DNA of 64,000 nucleotides from JANPIX01 sp031425195 (GCA_031425195.1 JANPIX010000024.1:1-64000); one strand, 5' to 3'; shown: positions 51,940 through 61,502, counted from the stretch's first letter. Notes: generated by a model not told the origin, from the letters alone. Numbers and translations: made by a program.

Positions 51940-53388
51940 TTAGCGGCGGTCACGGATGCTGTAGAAGATCAGGGTCGCCAATGACCAGCCAAGGAACAGC
52001 AGCACGCCTGTCAGCATCAGGATCATGGTATAGCTAGGGTAGATGGCACCTTGCGGCAAGGTTGGCTCTACATGCGCTGCAAGATAGCGGCTTTTGCGAT
52101 TCGCCTCGCCTTGGGCGGTGTTGTAGATGAGCGTGGCGGAACGAAACGACTCTTCGGCGACTTCGCGGTCAACGACCAGACCTTCATACTCGGCGACGAT
52201 CCGCGCGTAATCGCGACCGCCGGTCGAACCGTCGGCACCCATCCCAAACTTTTGACGTTCGTCTGCCAGACGACGTTCGATCGTGGCAATGCGAATTTCC
52301 ATCGGCGGAATACGAGAGTCGTTTTCGCGGGCGACCGCCTTCAAAACGTCAAGGTCGATCATCGCGGCGGCAAGTTCTTCTTCCAGCTTGTTCATAAGGC
52401 CCATTTGGCCCTGAACGTCGGAAAGCGGATCAACCACCTGATTGCGCGAACGGTAATCCGTGATCGCGACACGAATTTCCTTCAATCGTTGGCCGGCGCG
52501 CGCAAGTTCTTCTCGGGCATAGCGGGTCGCATCTTCACGGGCGGCTTCGGACAGGCGGTTGATCATGAGCGACGAGTACCCGATGATTGCCTGCGCGATC
52601 TTTTGCGCCTCTGTTGGGGAAAATGCGCGGACCTCAAGGCCGATCAGGCCTGTGGATTCGTTGTATTCGACGCCGACCATGCTTTCCCAATATTTCTGCT
52701 TTTCCTCGATGTTGGCACCGGGCTTGAGCGAGAAAAACGGGTCATCCTGATAATGGCGGCTGTAAAGGGCGAACAGGTCAAGATCCTGATCGACACGCGC
52801 CACAAGGTCTGGGCTGCGGATGAAATCATACAGAATCTCTGCGTCAGTAGAGGCTGACCCTGTAAGCTGACTAAGTCCACCAAGCATGTCGACAGTGGAC
52901 GCCCCTTCTTCCTTGCGGATCGAAAAGCCGGCGATGGAGGCGTACTGATCCTGCGCAAAGGTGAAAAGATAACCCGCCGTTACCATAAGCGGCAGGACAA
53001 CGATCAGAAGAAAAGAAGCGAGCGTCAGTTTGTGACGGCGGCGCAGACCGGCGCGCGCTGCGGGTGCCCGAACGGGTTGCTGGGGTTGGGCGGTGCCGCC
53101 GACGGCAGGGCCAACCGGTGTTACAACCGGCCCGATGGTCGGCATTTTTATCGGCGTAACCGAAGCGGGCGTTGCTGCTGCAACTGCAGGGTTGTCGACC
53201 ATCCGCCGACGTTCTGGCACCGAAAGAAGTGCCGGCCCGACAATCGGGCTGCGACGCCGACCCATACGAAGCCTGCGCTGCATCCCTTTACCACCTTCGA
53301 TCATTTCGGCGCCCGCTGGCACGGCCACGTCTGGCGCATCTGTTTCCGATACGGGAGCAACTGGGCCCTTGGCCTGATCCGATTCCAC
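51940..53388 (-). CDS. Capsular polysaccharide export inner-membrane protein, KpsE/CtrB type
   Basis: Polysaccharide co-polymerase-type protein of about 482 residues. A proline-rich cytoplasmic N-terminus (about 120 residues), one helix (LTLASFLLIVVLPLMVTAGY), a large periplasmic coiled-coil part (residues 160-450, e.g. AREDATRYAREELARAGQRL) and a second helix near the C-terminus (TMILMLTGVLLFLGWSLATL). This is the KpsE/BexC/CtrB layout. I chose GTG 53388 because AAAAAAAGGG lies seven bases upstream; internal ATGs at 53304 and 53283 are alternatives. It bridges to an outer-membrane export channel not in this window. Confidence 0.82.
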   Translation of the reverse strand: MESDQAKGPVAPVSETDAPDVAVPAGAEMIEGGKGMQRRLRMGRRRSPIVGPALLSVPERRRMVDNPAVAAATPASVTPIKMPTIGPVVTPVGPAVGGTAQPQQPVRAPAARAGLRRRHKLTLASFLLIVVLPLMVTAGYLFTFAQDQYASIAGFSIRKEEGASTVDMLGGLSQLTGSASTDAEILYDFIRSPDLVARVDQDLDLFALYSRHYQDDPFFSLKPGANIEEKQKYWESMVGVEYNESTGLIGLEVRAFSPTEAQKIAQAIIGYSSLMINRLSEAAREDATRYAREELARAGQRLKEIRVAITDYRSRNQVVDPLSDVQGQMGLMNKLEEELAAAMIDLDVLKAVARENDSRIPPMEIRIATIERRLADERQKFGMGADGSTGGRDYARIVAEYEGLVVDREVAEESFRSATLIYNTAQGEANRKSRYLAAHVEPTLPQGAIYPSYTMILMLTGVLLFLGWSLATLIFYSIRDRR

Positions 53389-53473
53389 CCAAAAACCCTT
53401 TTTTTCCGGGCAGTCAGGCGCGTCCAACTGTCCCACGGCGCAAGACCAAGACCAGCCTGGTGCCAAATCGAAT

Positions 53474-53503
53474 TTGATCTTTCGCCTGCGTTCCTACTAT
53501 AGA
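53474..53503 (+). promoter_or_regulatory. Possible promoter of the KpsM-like gene
   Basis: TTGATC and TATAGA with 18 bases between, in the 212-base gap between the divergent KpsE-like and KpsM-like genes. A weak sigma-70-type match. Confidence 0.3.
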
Positions 53504-53600
53504 CAGCACAAGAGAATCCAGTCGAAAAACGGGGCCCTGCCTGGCGATGGGTTTCGTTTGCCGATCATGTGATATGAATCGGCCCAAGCAAGGCGTTGAT

Positions 53601-54431
53601 ATGAAAAAGCGATCAGCCAGTTTCATTCCGATGGCCCAGCGCCCCGGCGTCTTCACACAGCCCTGGCGAACGCTTCGTTCCATCGGCGCATTGATGATGC
53701 GCGAGATGACAACGACCTATGGCCGGTCGCCCGGTGGATACATCTGGGCGTTTCTGGAGCCGATCGGCACGATTGTCGTGCTGACAGCGGTGATCAGCCT
53801 GGGCCTTCGCCTGCGCCAACCATCGCTGGGCGTAAATTTCGCGATGTTTTACGCGACCGGGCTTTTGTCGTTTTCCATGTATCAACGGACGCAAGGCAAA
53901 GTGGCGCAGAGCATCAGCTATTCCCGTGCGCTGCTGCGGTATCAGGCGATCCGGTTTTTCGACACCATTGCCGCGCGCGTGCTGTTGAACTTCATCACGC
54001 AGGCGAGCGTGATGCTGATCATTTTCGCAGCCTTGACGAGCATCTATGACACCCGCACGCAAATCGACATTCGTTGGGTCATGCTGAGTATGGTCATGGC
54101 GGCATCACTCGGCGTTGGCCTCGGTTTGATTAACGCCCTTTTGATGCCGTTGTTTCCGGTTTACGCATCGCTGTTCGGCATTCTGACGACACCGCTTTTC
54201 TTCTTGTCGGGCATTCTGTTCATCTATGAAGATCTGCCTGCGGGCGCCCAACCCTTTGCCTGGTTCAACCCGCTTATCCATGTGACCGGAATGATGCGAC
54301 GCGGTTTCTATCCGCAGTATGATGCAGAATTTGTGTCGCCGATGTATGTTTTCACGGTTGCACTGATCCTTGCGGTGATCGGATTTGCGCTGATCAGCCG
54401 CTATTTCCGTTTTGTTGTGGATCGCAGCTGA
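53601..54431 (+). CDS. Capsular polysaccharide export permease, KpsM type (ABC-2)
   Basis: Membrane subunit of the polysaccharide exporter, 276 residues, six membrane helices. The N-terminal RSIGALMMREMTTTYGRSPG then GYIWAFLEPIGTIVVLTAVI and the C-terminal AWFNPLIHVTGMMRRGFYP then QYDAEFVSPMYVF are typical of KpsM/BexB/CtrC proteins. ATG 53601 has AAGG about eight bases upstream; an ATG at 53574 is possible. Divergent from the KpsE/KpsT pair. Confidence 0.9.
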   Translation: MKKRSASFIPMAQRPGVFTQPWRTLRSIGALMMREMTTTYGRSPGGYIWAFLEPIGTIVVLTAVISLGLRLRQPSLGVNFAMFYATGLLSFSMYQRTQGKVAQSISYSRALLRYQAIRFFDTIAARVLLNFITQASVMLIIFAALTSIYDTRTQIDIRWVMLSMVMAASLGVGLGLINALLMPLFPVYASLFGILTTPLFFLSGILFIYEDLPAGAQPFAWFNPLIHVTGMMRRGFYPQYDAEFVSPMYVFTVALILAVIGFALISRYFRFVVDRS

Positions 54432-54501
54432 GCGAGGGCTGTCGACACGGGTTGTCCGATAGCAACTGCGACGTCATATTGCTGAAAAAGCAGAGGCACA
54501 G

Positions 54502-55059
54502 ATGGCGGAACAGCCCAATCCCGGTTGGCATGGAACCACAATCCTGGCGGTGCGCCGCGGTGGCATGGTTGTCGTTGCGGGTGACGGCCAAGTCAGCCTA
54601 GGGCAGACCGTCATCAAGGGTACGGCGCGCAAGGTCCGCCGCCTTTCGCCGGGTGGCCGCGATATCGTGGCCGGGTTCGCCGGGTCCACAGCGGACGCCT
54701 TTACCCTGTTGGAGCGGCTTGAAAAGAAGTTGGAAGCCTTGCCGGGTCAACTGGCGCGTGGTTGTGTGGAATTGGCCAAAGATTGGCGCATGGACAAATA
54801 CCTGCGCAATCTGGAAGCCATGTTGATCGTCACCGACGGGCGTGATCTTTTCGTCATTACCGGGGCCGGCGATGTGTTAGAGCCGGAAAACGACGTGGCC
54901 GCCATCGGCTCGGGCGGGAACTATGCGCTTGCAGCGGCACGCGGCCTGATGACGACAGACTTGCCGGCGGAAGACATTGCCCGCCGTGCCATGGCCATCG
55001 CGGCCGAGATTTGTGTGTATACCAACGGCAATCTGACCGTTGAAATGATCAGTGGTTAG
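54502..55059 (+). CDS. hslV: ATP-dependent protease peptidase subunit HslV
   Basis: Proteasome-like peptidase of the HslUV (ClpYQ) complex. 185 residues. The mature N-terminal threonine is in GWHGTTILAVRRGG; downstream VVVAGDGQVSLGQTVIKGTA and KVRRL are conserved, as is the C-terminal ICVYTNGNLTVEMIS. It is separated from hslU by one membrane-protein gene, which is unusual because hslV and hslU often touch. Confidence 0.96.
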   Translation: MAEQPNPGWHGTTILAVRRGGMVVVAGDGQVSLGQTVIKGTARKVRRLSPGGRDIVAGFAGSTADAFTLLERLEKKLEALPGQLARGCVELAKDWRMDKYLRNLEAMLIVTDGRDLFVITGAGDVLEPENDVAAIGSGGNYALAAARGLMTTDLPAEDIARRAMAIAAEICVYTNGNLTVEMISG

Positions 55060-55068
55060 GAAACAACC

Positions 55069-56136
55069 GTGCAGTTTACAACCGACGATGTCCGCTCTGC
55101 AGTCGCCACAGGGATCCTGAGCGAGGCGCAAGCCGCCAGTCTGACGGCGTTGGCCGCAGCACGGGCCGGGCAGCGCGATCAACTGACGGCGGATGATGAA
55201 CCATTCGAATTTTTTCGGGGGTTCGCAGAGATATTCGTTTCGGTCGGGCTTTTCCTTCTGCTGGCCGGCATTCTGGCGCTGACGCAGGTTTATGGCGGAT
55301 TCCTGACACCGGCGCTTGCGGCATTCCTGTGCTGGACGTTTGCGCGGTATTTCACGCTAAAGCGACGCATGGCCCTGCCAAGCATCATTCTGGTGTCTGG
55401 TTTTGCATTGGGTGCCGCAATCTCGATTGCGTTGCTGATGGGTCTCGTGCTGCCCGAATGGGAAGGCAACCGCACCTATCTTGCGATCTTCTTCGTACTG
55501 GTGCTTGCGGCCCTGGCGGTGTGGTACCGGACGTTCCGGGTGCCGTTCACGATGTTTCTGGCGGGCTTTGCCGCGATGGGACTGATCTTCGTGCTGACCA
55601 ACAGTCTGATCCCGTTTGTGGACAGCAATCTGTCATGGTCATCGATCTTTGATCTTCGGCAGGGGTCTGGCATGGCCATCGGTACCCTGACGTTTGGTCT
55701 GGTTGCGCTGGCCGCAGGGCTGGCTTTCGACATGCGTGATCCGTATCGGTTAAGCCGCTGGTCGGCCTGTGGGTTCTGGCTGCACATTCTGGCCGCGCCG
55801 GCGCTTGTGAACACTTTTGCGCTGACCGCGTACAACAGCGGTGATGCCAGCGGAAAGATCTTCCTTGCGATAACGCTCATTCTGGTGGCGCTGCTTGCGC
55901 TTATCATCGACAGGCGTTCGTTTCTGACGGCAGGGGTCGTGTATCTTGGAATCCTTGTTGCCTGGGTGCTGACGTCCGGCGGCGAACCTGCGCCGATGGC
56001 ATTCGTCTTGTTGGTTCTGGGCGTTATCTTGACAGTGATGGGAACCTTCTGGACGCAGATGCGTGGCTATATCATGCGGTCGCTTCCCAATTTTCCCGGC
56101 AAGACGCGGCTTCCGCCTTATGTGATCGTTGAATGA
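55069..56136 (+). CDS. Multi-pass membrane protein between hslV and hslU (DUF2157-like)
   Basis: A 355-residue protein with a short helical N-terminal part (residues 1-45, TTDDVRSAVATGILSEAQAA) and about ten membrane helices. The N-terminus plus the helix-rich remainder resembles DUF2157-type membrane proteins, of unknown function. GTG start 55069 with AGGAAAC upstream. Its stop overlaps the hslU ATG as ATGA, so it is translated with the protease genes. A link to heat-shock or membrane-protein quality control is only inferred from this coupling. Confidence 0.7.
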   Translation: MQFTTDDVRSAVATGILSEAQAASLTALAAARAGQRDQLTADDEPFEFFRGFAEIFVSVGLFLLLAGILALTQVYGGFLTPALAAFLCWTFARYFTLKRRMALPSIILVSGFALGAAISIALLMGLVLPEWEGNRTYLAIFFVLVLAALAVWYRTFRVPFTMFLAGFAAMGLIFVLTNSLIPFVDSNLSWSSIFDLRQGSGMAIGTLTFGLVALAAGLAFDMRDPYRLSRWSACGFWLHILAAPALVNTFALTAYNSGDASGKIFLAITLILVALLALIIDRRSFLTAGVVYLGILVAWVLTSGGEPAPMAFVLLVLGVILTVMGTFWTQMRGYIMRSLPNFPGKTRLPPYVIVE

Positions 56137-57437
56137 CAAACCTGACACCCCGCGAAATCGTGGCCGAACTTGATCGGCATATCATCGGCCAGGCTGATGC
56201 CAAGCGCGCCGTGGCTGTGGCGCTGCGCAACAGGTGGCGGCGCAAGCAACTGGCCGATGATCTGCGTGACGAGGTTTATCCAAAGAACATCCTGATGATC
56301 GGACCGACCGGGGTTGGAAAGACAGAAATCAGCCGCCGGTTGGCCAAACTTGCCAAGGCGCCCTTCCTGAAGGTGGAGGCGACGAAATTCACCGAAGTCG
56401 GCTATGTCGGTCGGGATGTGGACAGCATCATCCGCGATCTGGTTGACGCGGCCATGATCGACACACGGGCGCGGATGCGCGACGAGGTGAAGGCGCGGGC
56501 CCAGAAGGCGGCGGAAGACCGGGTGATCGAAGCGGTTGCTGGCAAGGATGCCCGCGATGCGACGCGTGATATGTTCCGGACCAAGCTGAAGAACGGGGAT
56601 CTGGATCAGACGATGATCGAGATTGATGTGACAGATGCCGGTGGTGGCTTTCCCATTCTTGGCGGCCTGCCCGGCAATGGCATGGATCTGCAGATGCAGG
56701 GTCTGCAGGAAATGTTTGGCAAGGCGTTCAACCGATCAAGCCGCAAGCGTATGACCGTGCTGGAAAGCTATGACATCCTTGTCGGCCAAGAGGCGGACAA
56801 GCTGTTGGACGACGAAGCCGTCAAGGCAGCAGCATTGGAGGCGGTACAGGAAAACGGGATCGTATTCCTGGACGAAATCGACAAGATCTGCGCCCGCGCC
56901 GACGCCCGCGGTGCCGATGTCAGTCGTGAAGGCGTGCAGCGCGATCTGCTGCCGCTCATCGAGGGGACGTCGGTTTCCACCAAATACGGGGCGGTCAAGA
57001 CCGACCATATCCTGTTCATCGCAAGCGGTGCTTTTCACATCGCCAAACCGTCGGACTTGCTGCCCGAATTGCAGGGAAGATTGCCCATCCGGGTAGAGCT
57101 TCAACCACTCACCCAGGCCGACTTTGTGCGCATCCTGACGGAAACAGACAATGCGCTCACCCGCCAGTATGCAGCCTTGATGGGAACCGAAGGGGTGAAT
57201 GTTACATTCACACAGGATGGCGTGATGGCCCTTGCGCGGATAGCGGCCGAAGTGAATGCATCGGTCGAAAACATCGGTGCCCGCAGACTTTACACCGTGA
57301 TGGAGCGGGTGTTTGAGGAACTCTCCTTCGCGGCACCCGAACGGGCAGGCAACAGCGTGACAATTGACGCTGCCTTTGTCGAATCGCAGGTGGGTGCATT
57401 GGCCCGGTCGGCCGATGTAAGTCGTTACGTTTTGTAG
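56133..57437 (+). CDS. hslU: ATP-dependent protease ATPase subunit HslU
   Basis: AAA+ unfoldase of HslUV. 434 residues: N-terminal LTPREIVAELDRHIIGQADA, Walker A GPTGVGKTE near residues 57-65, the pore loop GYVGRDV, the variable intermediate domain, Walker B IVFLDEIDKI, and the C-terminal SRYVL tail that docks into HslV. All key elements are present. Confidence 0.97.
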   Translation: MTNLTPREIVAELDRHIIGQADAKRAVAVALRNRWRRKQLADDLRDEVYPKNILMIGPTGVGKTEISRRLAKLAKAPFLKVEATKFTEVGYVGRDVDSIIRDLVDAAMIDTRARMRDEVKARAQKAAEDRVIEAVAGKDARDATRDMFRTKLKNGDLDQTMIEIDVTDAGGGFPILGGLPGNGMDLQMQGLQEMFGKAFNRSSRKRMTVLESYDILVGQEADKLLDDEAVKAAALEAVQENGIVFLDEIDKICARADARGADVSREGVQRDLLPLIEGTSVSTKYGAVKTDHILFIASGAFHIAKPSDLLPELQGRLPIRVELQPLTQADFVRILTETDNALTRQYAALMGTEGVNVTFTQDGVMALARIAAEVNASVENIGARRLYTVMERVFEELSFAAPERAGNSVTIDAAFVESQVGALARSADVSRYVL

Positions 57438-57452
57438 GTACGGAAGATTGCC

Positions 57453-58574
57453 GTGAAAAATACCGCTCTGCTGCTGGCCGTCCTGTTGATCTCTGCCTGT
57501 TCGCAGCGGGGGCTATTAACACTCGACCCCTCTGCTGCTGCGGTGGGCGATGTTTCAACGATTTTTGTCGGAACGACGCGGGCGATTGACCCCGCCGTTG
57601 GGTTGTACGGCGCTGAAAGATCGGAAAACGTGCTCTACAGCCGCTTTGACGTGTCCATCCCGCCGGATCGGGACATCGGCAAGATCACCTGGCCCCGCCA
57701 TGGAAAGGCGGACCCGAACCGCGATTTCGTGACCACAAGGGCGGTGCAGTATACTTCCGGCGGCGCTTTTGCGATGGACCTTCGCAGGTCCATTGGATCG
57801 GCCAACAATCCGCAACGAGAAGCGGTGATTTTCGTTCACGGATTCAACACGACTTTTTCCGAAGGCCTGTACCGGCTGGCGCAGCTTTCACACGATCTTG
57901 AAATGCCGGGCACAATTATCGAGTATTCCTGGCCATCGATCGCGAACCCGCTTGGCTATGTGCATGATCGCGATTCCGCATTGTTCGCACGCGACGGGCT
58001 GGAGCAGTTGATCGGCGAAGTGAAGGCCGCTGGGGCAGATCACATCTATGTTGTCGCCCACTCCATGGGGGCCACGCTGGCAATGGAGGCGCTTCGGCAG
58101 ATTGCCATTCGTGACAACAAGGATCTGCTGGATACCATTGACGCTGTGGCGCTGATCTCTCCTGATATCGACGTGGATGTGTTCCGATCACAGGCTCAGG
58201 CGCTGGGTCCGATGTTGCCTAATCCGTTTGCTATTTTCGGATCCGAGCGGGATTTCTATCTTGGCCTTTCAAGCCGGTTGACCGGCGAGCGGGAGCGGCT
58301 GGGGAATCTGTCCGATGTGACGCGTCTTGCGGATTTGAAGGTGACCTATTTTGATGTGTCGAACTATTCCGAAGGATCTGGCCATTTCAACCTTGGGGAT
58401 TCGCCGACGTTGATCCGGCTGTTCGACCGGGTTGTGGACGTCGATAACGCCTTGAACGGTGACCAGCGAAACCGCGTCGGCCTGCTTCCCGGTGTGCTTT
58501 TGACGGTTCGTAACGCGACTCAGGTTGTCTTGGCACCGGTTGTCATTGTGGGTGACGAATTCCGGCGACGTTAA
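57453..58574 (+). CDS. Lipoprotein alpha/beta hydrolase (DUF900 type)
   Basis: A 373-residue predicted lipoprotein with lipobox LLISAC near residues 11-16. The DUF900 hydrolase fold shows VIFVHGFNTTFSEGLYRLAQ and the nucleophile elbow VVAHSMGATLAMEAL. GTG start 57453. It follows hslU by 15 bases, so may belong to the same transcript. Substrate unknown; members are proposed esterases or lipases of the cell envelope. The stop overlaps that of the convergent smr gene by four bases. Confidence 0.8.
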   Translation: MKNTALLLAVLLISACSQRGLLTLDPSAAAVGDVSTIFVGTTRAIDPAVGLYGAERSENVLYSRFDVSIPPDRDIGKITWPRHGKADPNRDFVTTRAVQYTSGGAFAMDLRRSIGSANNPQREAVIFVHGFNTTFSEGLYRLAQLSHDLEMPGTIIEYSWPSIANPLGYVHDRDSALFARDGLEQLIGEVKAAGADHIYVVAHSMGATLAMEALRQIAIRDNKDLLDTIDAVALISPDIDVDVFRSQAQALGPMLPNPFAIFGSERDFYLGLSSRLTGERERLGNLSDVTRLADLKVTYFDVSNYSEGSGHFNLGDSPTLIRLFDRVVDVDNALNGDQRNRVGLLPGVLLTVRNATQVVLAPVVIVGDEFRRR

Positions 58575-59146
58575 CGCCCACGGCGCAGATACACATAAAG
58601 GGCGCCCGAGCCGCCATGTTTGAGGTGCGCCTCGGACACCTGCAAGATAGCGGCACCCAAAGGCGGAAGTCGCAGCCAGATCGGAACCTGATGTTTCAAC
58701 ACGCCATATCGTTGCGGGATCGGGCCGAAATCAGGCCCGGCCTTGCCCTTGCCCGTGATGACCAGAACCAGACGCAAACCGGCTGAGCTTGCATTCAGGA
58801 TAAAGCGGATCAGCTCAGGCTGCGCCTCTGCCACCGTCATGCCGTGCAGATCAAGGCGGGCCTCGGGGGCAAGTTTTCCACGGGTCAGACGGTCAAACGC
58901 CTTGCGATCCATCTGGACCGCAGGCGGCACCATCGGTCGGGGCATCAGATCGGCGGTTCTTGCCTTTTCGCCAACGCGAAAGCGCGGCAATGCATCAGGT
59001 TGAAACGGAGGCGGGTCCGGAACAAGCGCGGGCGGCAGGTTCTGGACGGGCGTATGCACAGCTCTTTTGTGCATCGGCGCAGCGCTTCGCGCTACAGTTT
59101 GCCAAAGCGCCTCTTCCTCGGGGCGCAAGGTTCGACGGCGCGACAT
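58571..59146 (-). CDS. Smr-domain protein
   Basis: A 191-residue protein: a charged N-terminus (MSRRRTLRPEEEALWQTVAR) followed by a C-terminal Smr domain with the LDLHGMTVAEAQ block and VLVITGKGKAG. Smr domains bind nucleic acids and often act as endonucleases on branched DNA or stalled-ribosome mRNA. ATG 59146 lies four bases after the mltA stop, so it is coupled to mltA. Confidence 0.85.
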   Translation of the reverse strand: MSRRRTLRPEEEALWQTVARSAAPMHKRAVHTPVQNLPPALVPDPPPFQPDALPRFRVGEKARTADLMPRPMVPPAVQMDRKAFDRLTRGKLAPEARLDLHGMTVAEAQPELIRFILNASSAGLRLVLVITGKGKAGPDFGPIPQRYGVLKHQVPIWLRLPPLGAAILQVSEAHLKHGGSGALYVYLRRGR

Positions 59147-59150
59147 CGCA

Positions 59151-60182
59151 TCAACCTTCGGGAAGCATCGCGTAAGCGCGATCAATCGGCAAAAGCTGAA
59201 TCAGGCGACCCGCATCCTTGACCGTTCCCGCAGCCTCGCCCGCGTCCCAGCCCGTGCCATAGAAAATGTCGGCCCGCTGCGCACCTTTGATGGCCCCGCC
59301 GGTATCCTGTGCAACCATCAGGGAACGGATCGGATCGCGGCCATCCTTTTCGATCCACACAGGCGCGCCCAGCGGGGTGAAGGCAGGGTCGATCGCCACC
59401 GATCGCAGCGTGGTGATGGAACGCCCCATCGCGCCGATTGGACCCTTGTCGGCGGGAAGGTCACGCAGTTTGCGAAAGAAGACATAGGAAGGATTATGGG
59501 CCAGCAAGTCCTGCCCGAATGCGCCGTTGGCCTTGACCCATGCCCGGATGCTTTGTGCCGACGCCTCGGAAAGGGACATGGCCCCGCGATTCACGAGTTC
59601 TTGCCCGATGGAACGATACGGCTGCCCGTTCTTTGCGGCGTAACCCACCCGAAGGATGCGCCCGTCTGTCATCCGTATACGGCCAGAGCCCTGCACCTGC
59701 AGGAAATACACATCGACCGGGTCTTCCAGCCAGGCAAGTTCAAGGCCGCGGCCGGCAAGCAGACCTTTCTGGTCAATCTCTTCCCGACTGAACCACGCCT
59801 GCCCTTCGGTCAGCTCGGGCGGTTTGGCATAAATGGGAAAGGCGAACTGCGGGGTTCTAACGGGTGAACCGTCAAGCTCCGGCTCGTAATAGCCGGTGAA
59901 CAAGGCGGGTGGGTTGCCGATGATAACAGGCTTGAAAAACAGTTCGAAAAAGTTGCGCGCGGCATTGGAAGTGTCTGCAACCTCGGCACCCAGCTTGCAC
60001 ACAGGCCGCCAGTCGGGATCGTCCAGCGCGGAACAGGTTTCGCGAAACGCGATCAGGGCAGGCAGATGATCGTCATCCGTCCACCCATCCAGTTCTTCGA
60101 ACGTCAGGACCTGAGCCATCGCCGGGGGCGCGGTCACTGCAAGCATCCCTGCAAGCAGACAGGTCCGCGCCGCATTCATCAA
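59151..60182 (-). CDS. mltA: Membrane-bound lytic murein transglycosylase A
   Basis: Peptidoglycan lytic transglycosylase, 343 residues with a signal peptide (MLAVTAPPAMAQ). The MltA domain has FTGYYEPELDGSPVRTPQFA and the 3D domain VAQDTGGAIKGAQRADIFYG with the catalytic aspartate-rich motif. No lipobox cysteine, so probably periplasmic rather than a lipoprotein. The start overlaps the Tim44-like stop by four bases. Confidence 0.93.
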   Translation of the reverse strand: MMNAARTCLLAGMLAVTAPPAMAQVLTFEELDGWTDDDHLPALIAFRETCSALDDPDWRPVCKLGAEVADTSNAARNFFELFFKPVIIGNPPALFTGYYEPELDGSPVRTPQFAFPIYAKPPELTEGQAWFSREEIDQKGLLAGRGLELAWLEDPVDVYFLQVQGSGRIRMTDGRILRVGYAAKNGQPYRSIGQELVNRGAMSLSEASAQSIRAWVKANGAFGQDLLAHNPSYVFFRKLRDLPADKGPIGAMGRSITTLRSVAIDPAFTPLGAPVWIEKDGRDPIRSLMVAQDTGGAIKGAQRADIFYGTGWDAGEAAGTVKDAGRLIQLLPIDRAYAMLPEG

Positions 60183-60841
60183 TCGCCAGTCGCCACCAGC
60201 AGCCAGTTCGGATCGTCAGACCCCATGGTGCGGGCAAACGTCCACACGTCGCGCTGGCGCTTTATTTCGTCGGGCTTGCCTTCAATCACATCGCCCGCCT
60301 TGTTGCGCACGACCGATGTCAATTCGCCACTGAATCTGACAGTGATTTCTGCCACACGCGTATCTGGATGAAAAACAGCATCCTGCAGAGCAAGATCGCG
60401 GAGGCCTACAAAATTCGCCTCAACGCTCAACCCCTGATCGTCGCGGTCTTGGAGGGCGTCGGCAAATGTCTTGGCGACGTCGTCGGCAAGAAACGGTTTG
60501 ATCTTGGCCATTTCATTCCGCTCGAACCCCATCAAGATCATCTCATACGCGCCACGAGCGCCTTGCAGGAAGGTGCCGACAGAGAACGACGGTTCGGCAC
60601 GCTTCATGTCTGCCAGGGCGACGGCAGCGGGAGAGCCTTCGGTCGCGTGATCGGTGATGTCGCGGTCGGGGCCACCCTCAATCACATCGAAACCACGTTT
60701 CGGGCGGTCCGGTATGGGTGCATCCAGTGGCAAGGGCGGCTTTTCAAACCCCTGCCGCGACCCCAAGACGGACCGCAGCTTGAGGATCAGGAAAACCGCG
60801 ACCCCGGCCAGCACGAGCAATTGAACCAGTGATGAACTCAT
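60179..60841 (-). CDS. Tim44/TimA-family inner-membrane protein
   Basis: A 220-residue protein with an N-terminal membrane helix (VQLLVLAGVAVFLILKL) and a C-terminal Tim44-like domain (FLQGARGAYEMILMGFERNE, WTFARTMGSDDPNWLLVATG). Bacterial homologues (TimA) resemble the mitochondrial import-motor subunit; their role in bacteria is unsettled. Co-located with secB and fxsA as in other Rhodobacterales. It diverges from fxsA. Confidence 0.88.
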   Translation of the reverse strand: MSSSLVQLLVLAGVAVFLILKLRSVLGSRQGFEKPPLPLDAPIPDRPKRGFDVIEGGPDRDITDHATEGSPAAVALADMKRAEPSFSVGTFLQGARGAYEMILMGFERNEMAKIKPFLADDVAKTFADALQDRDDQGLSVEANFVGLRDLALQDAVFHPDTRVAEITVRFSGELTSVVRNKAGDVIEGKPDEIKRQRDVWTFARTMGSDDPNWLLVATGD

Positions 60842-60967
60842 CTCGACCTCAGTTCCTTCTGGGCTAACATCGGCCGGTCTTTGTTTCCGGCCCTTGCGCT
60901 CTTATGTAGGGGGTGGGTTGGTCCAAGTCCACGGTAGGACCGCAAATGATCTCTGGAGGCGGCGGTA

Positions 60968-61429
60968 ATGTGGTTTCTGATGCTTTTTTTCGGCTGGCCG
61001 CTGGTGGAAATCGGGCTGTTCGTGACGCTTGGCGGATGGCTTGGACTTTGGCTTTCACTCGCCGTTGTGATTGGCACGGCATTTCTTGGCATAGCCTTGA
61101 TCCGGATGCAGGGGCTTCGGGTCAATCTGTCGGTGCGGGATGCGATCCGGCAGGGGCGCAATCCCGGGCCGGTGATGGCGAAAGGCGCGATACGCGTTCT
61201 GGCCGGGGTCATGCTGATCCTGCCCGGGTTTCTGACCGATTTTCTGGGTCTGCTGCTGCTTTTGCCGCCAGTACAGTTCGCACTGTTTACTATCTTGGCG
61301 CGTGCTGCGGCAAGGCGCGGGTCTGGTCGACGTGCACCGGTGGGCCCGGCCTCCGAGGAGGTGATCGAAGGGGAGTGGACGCAGATTCCTGCCGACAAAG
61401 GCGCAAAATCAGGGTGGACTCGGCATTGA
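60968..61429 (+). CDS. fxsA: FxsA family membrane protein
   Basis: Inner-membrane protein of 153 residues. Two to four hydrophobic segments and the FxsA signature LFFGWPLVEIGLFVTLGGWL and VMLILPGFLTDFLGLLLLLP. Named for suppression of F-exclusion of phage T7 in E. coli; its physiological role is not clear. It precedes secB by 73 bases. Confidence 0.88.
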   Translation: MWFLMLFFGWPLVEIGLFVTLGGWLGLWLSLAVVIGTAFLGIALIRMQGLRVNLSVRDAIRQGRNPGPVMAKGAIRVLAGVMLILPGFLTDFLGLLLLLPPVQFALFTILARAAARRGSGRRAPVGPASEEVIEGEWTQIPADKGAKSGWTRH

Positions 61430-61502
61430 GCCATTTCAGCTGACCTGCTAAACACATCCGCAACATTGGCCGGAAACAGTCCGCCAATTGAGGAGAACAA
61501 GA

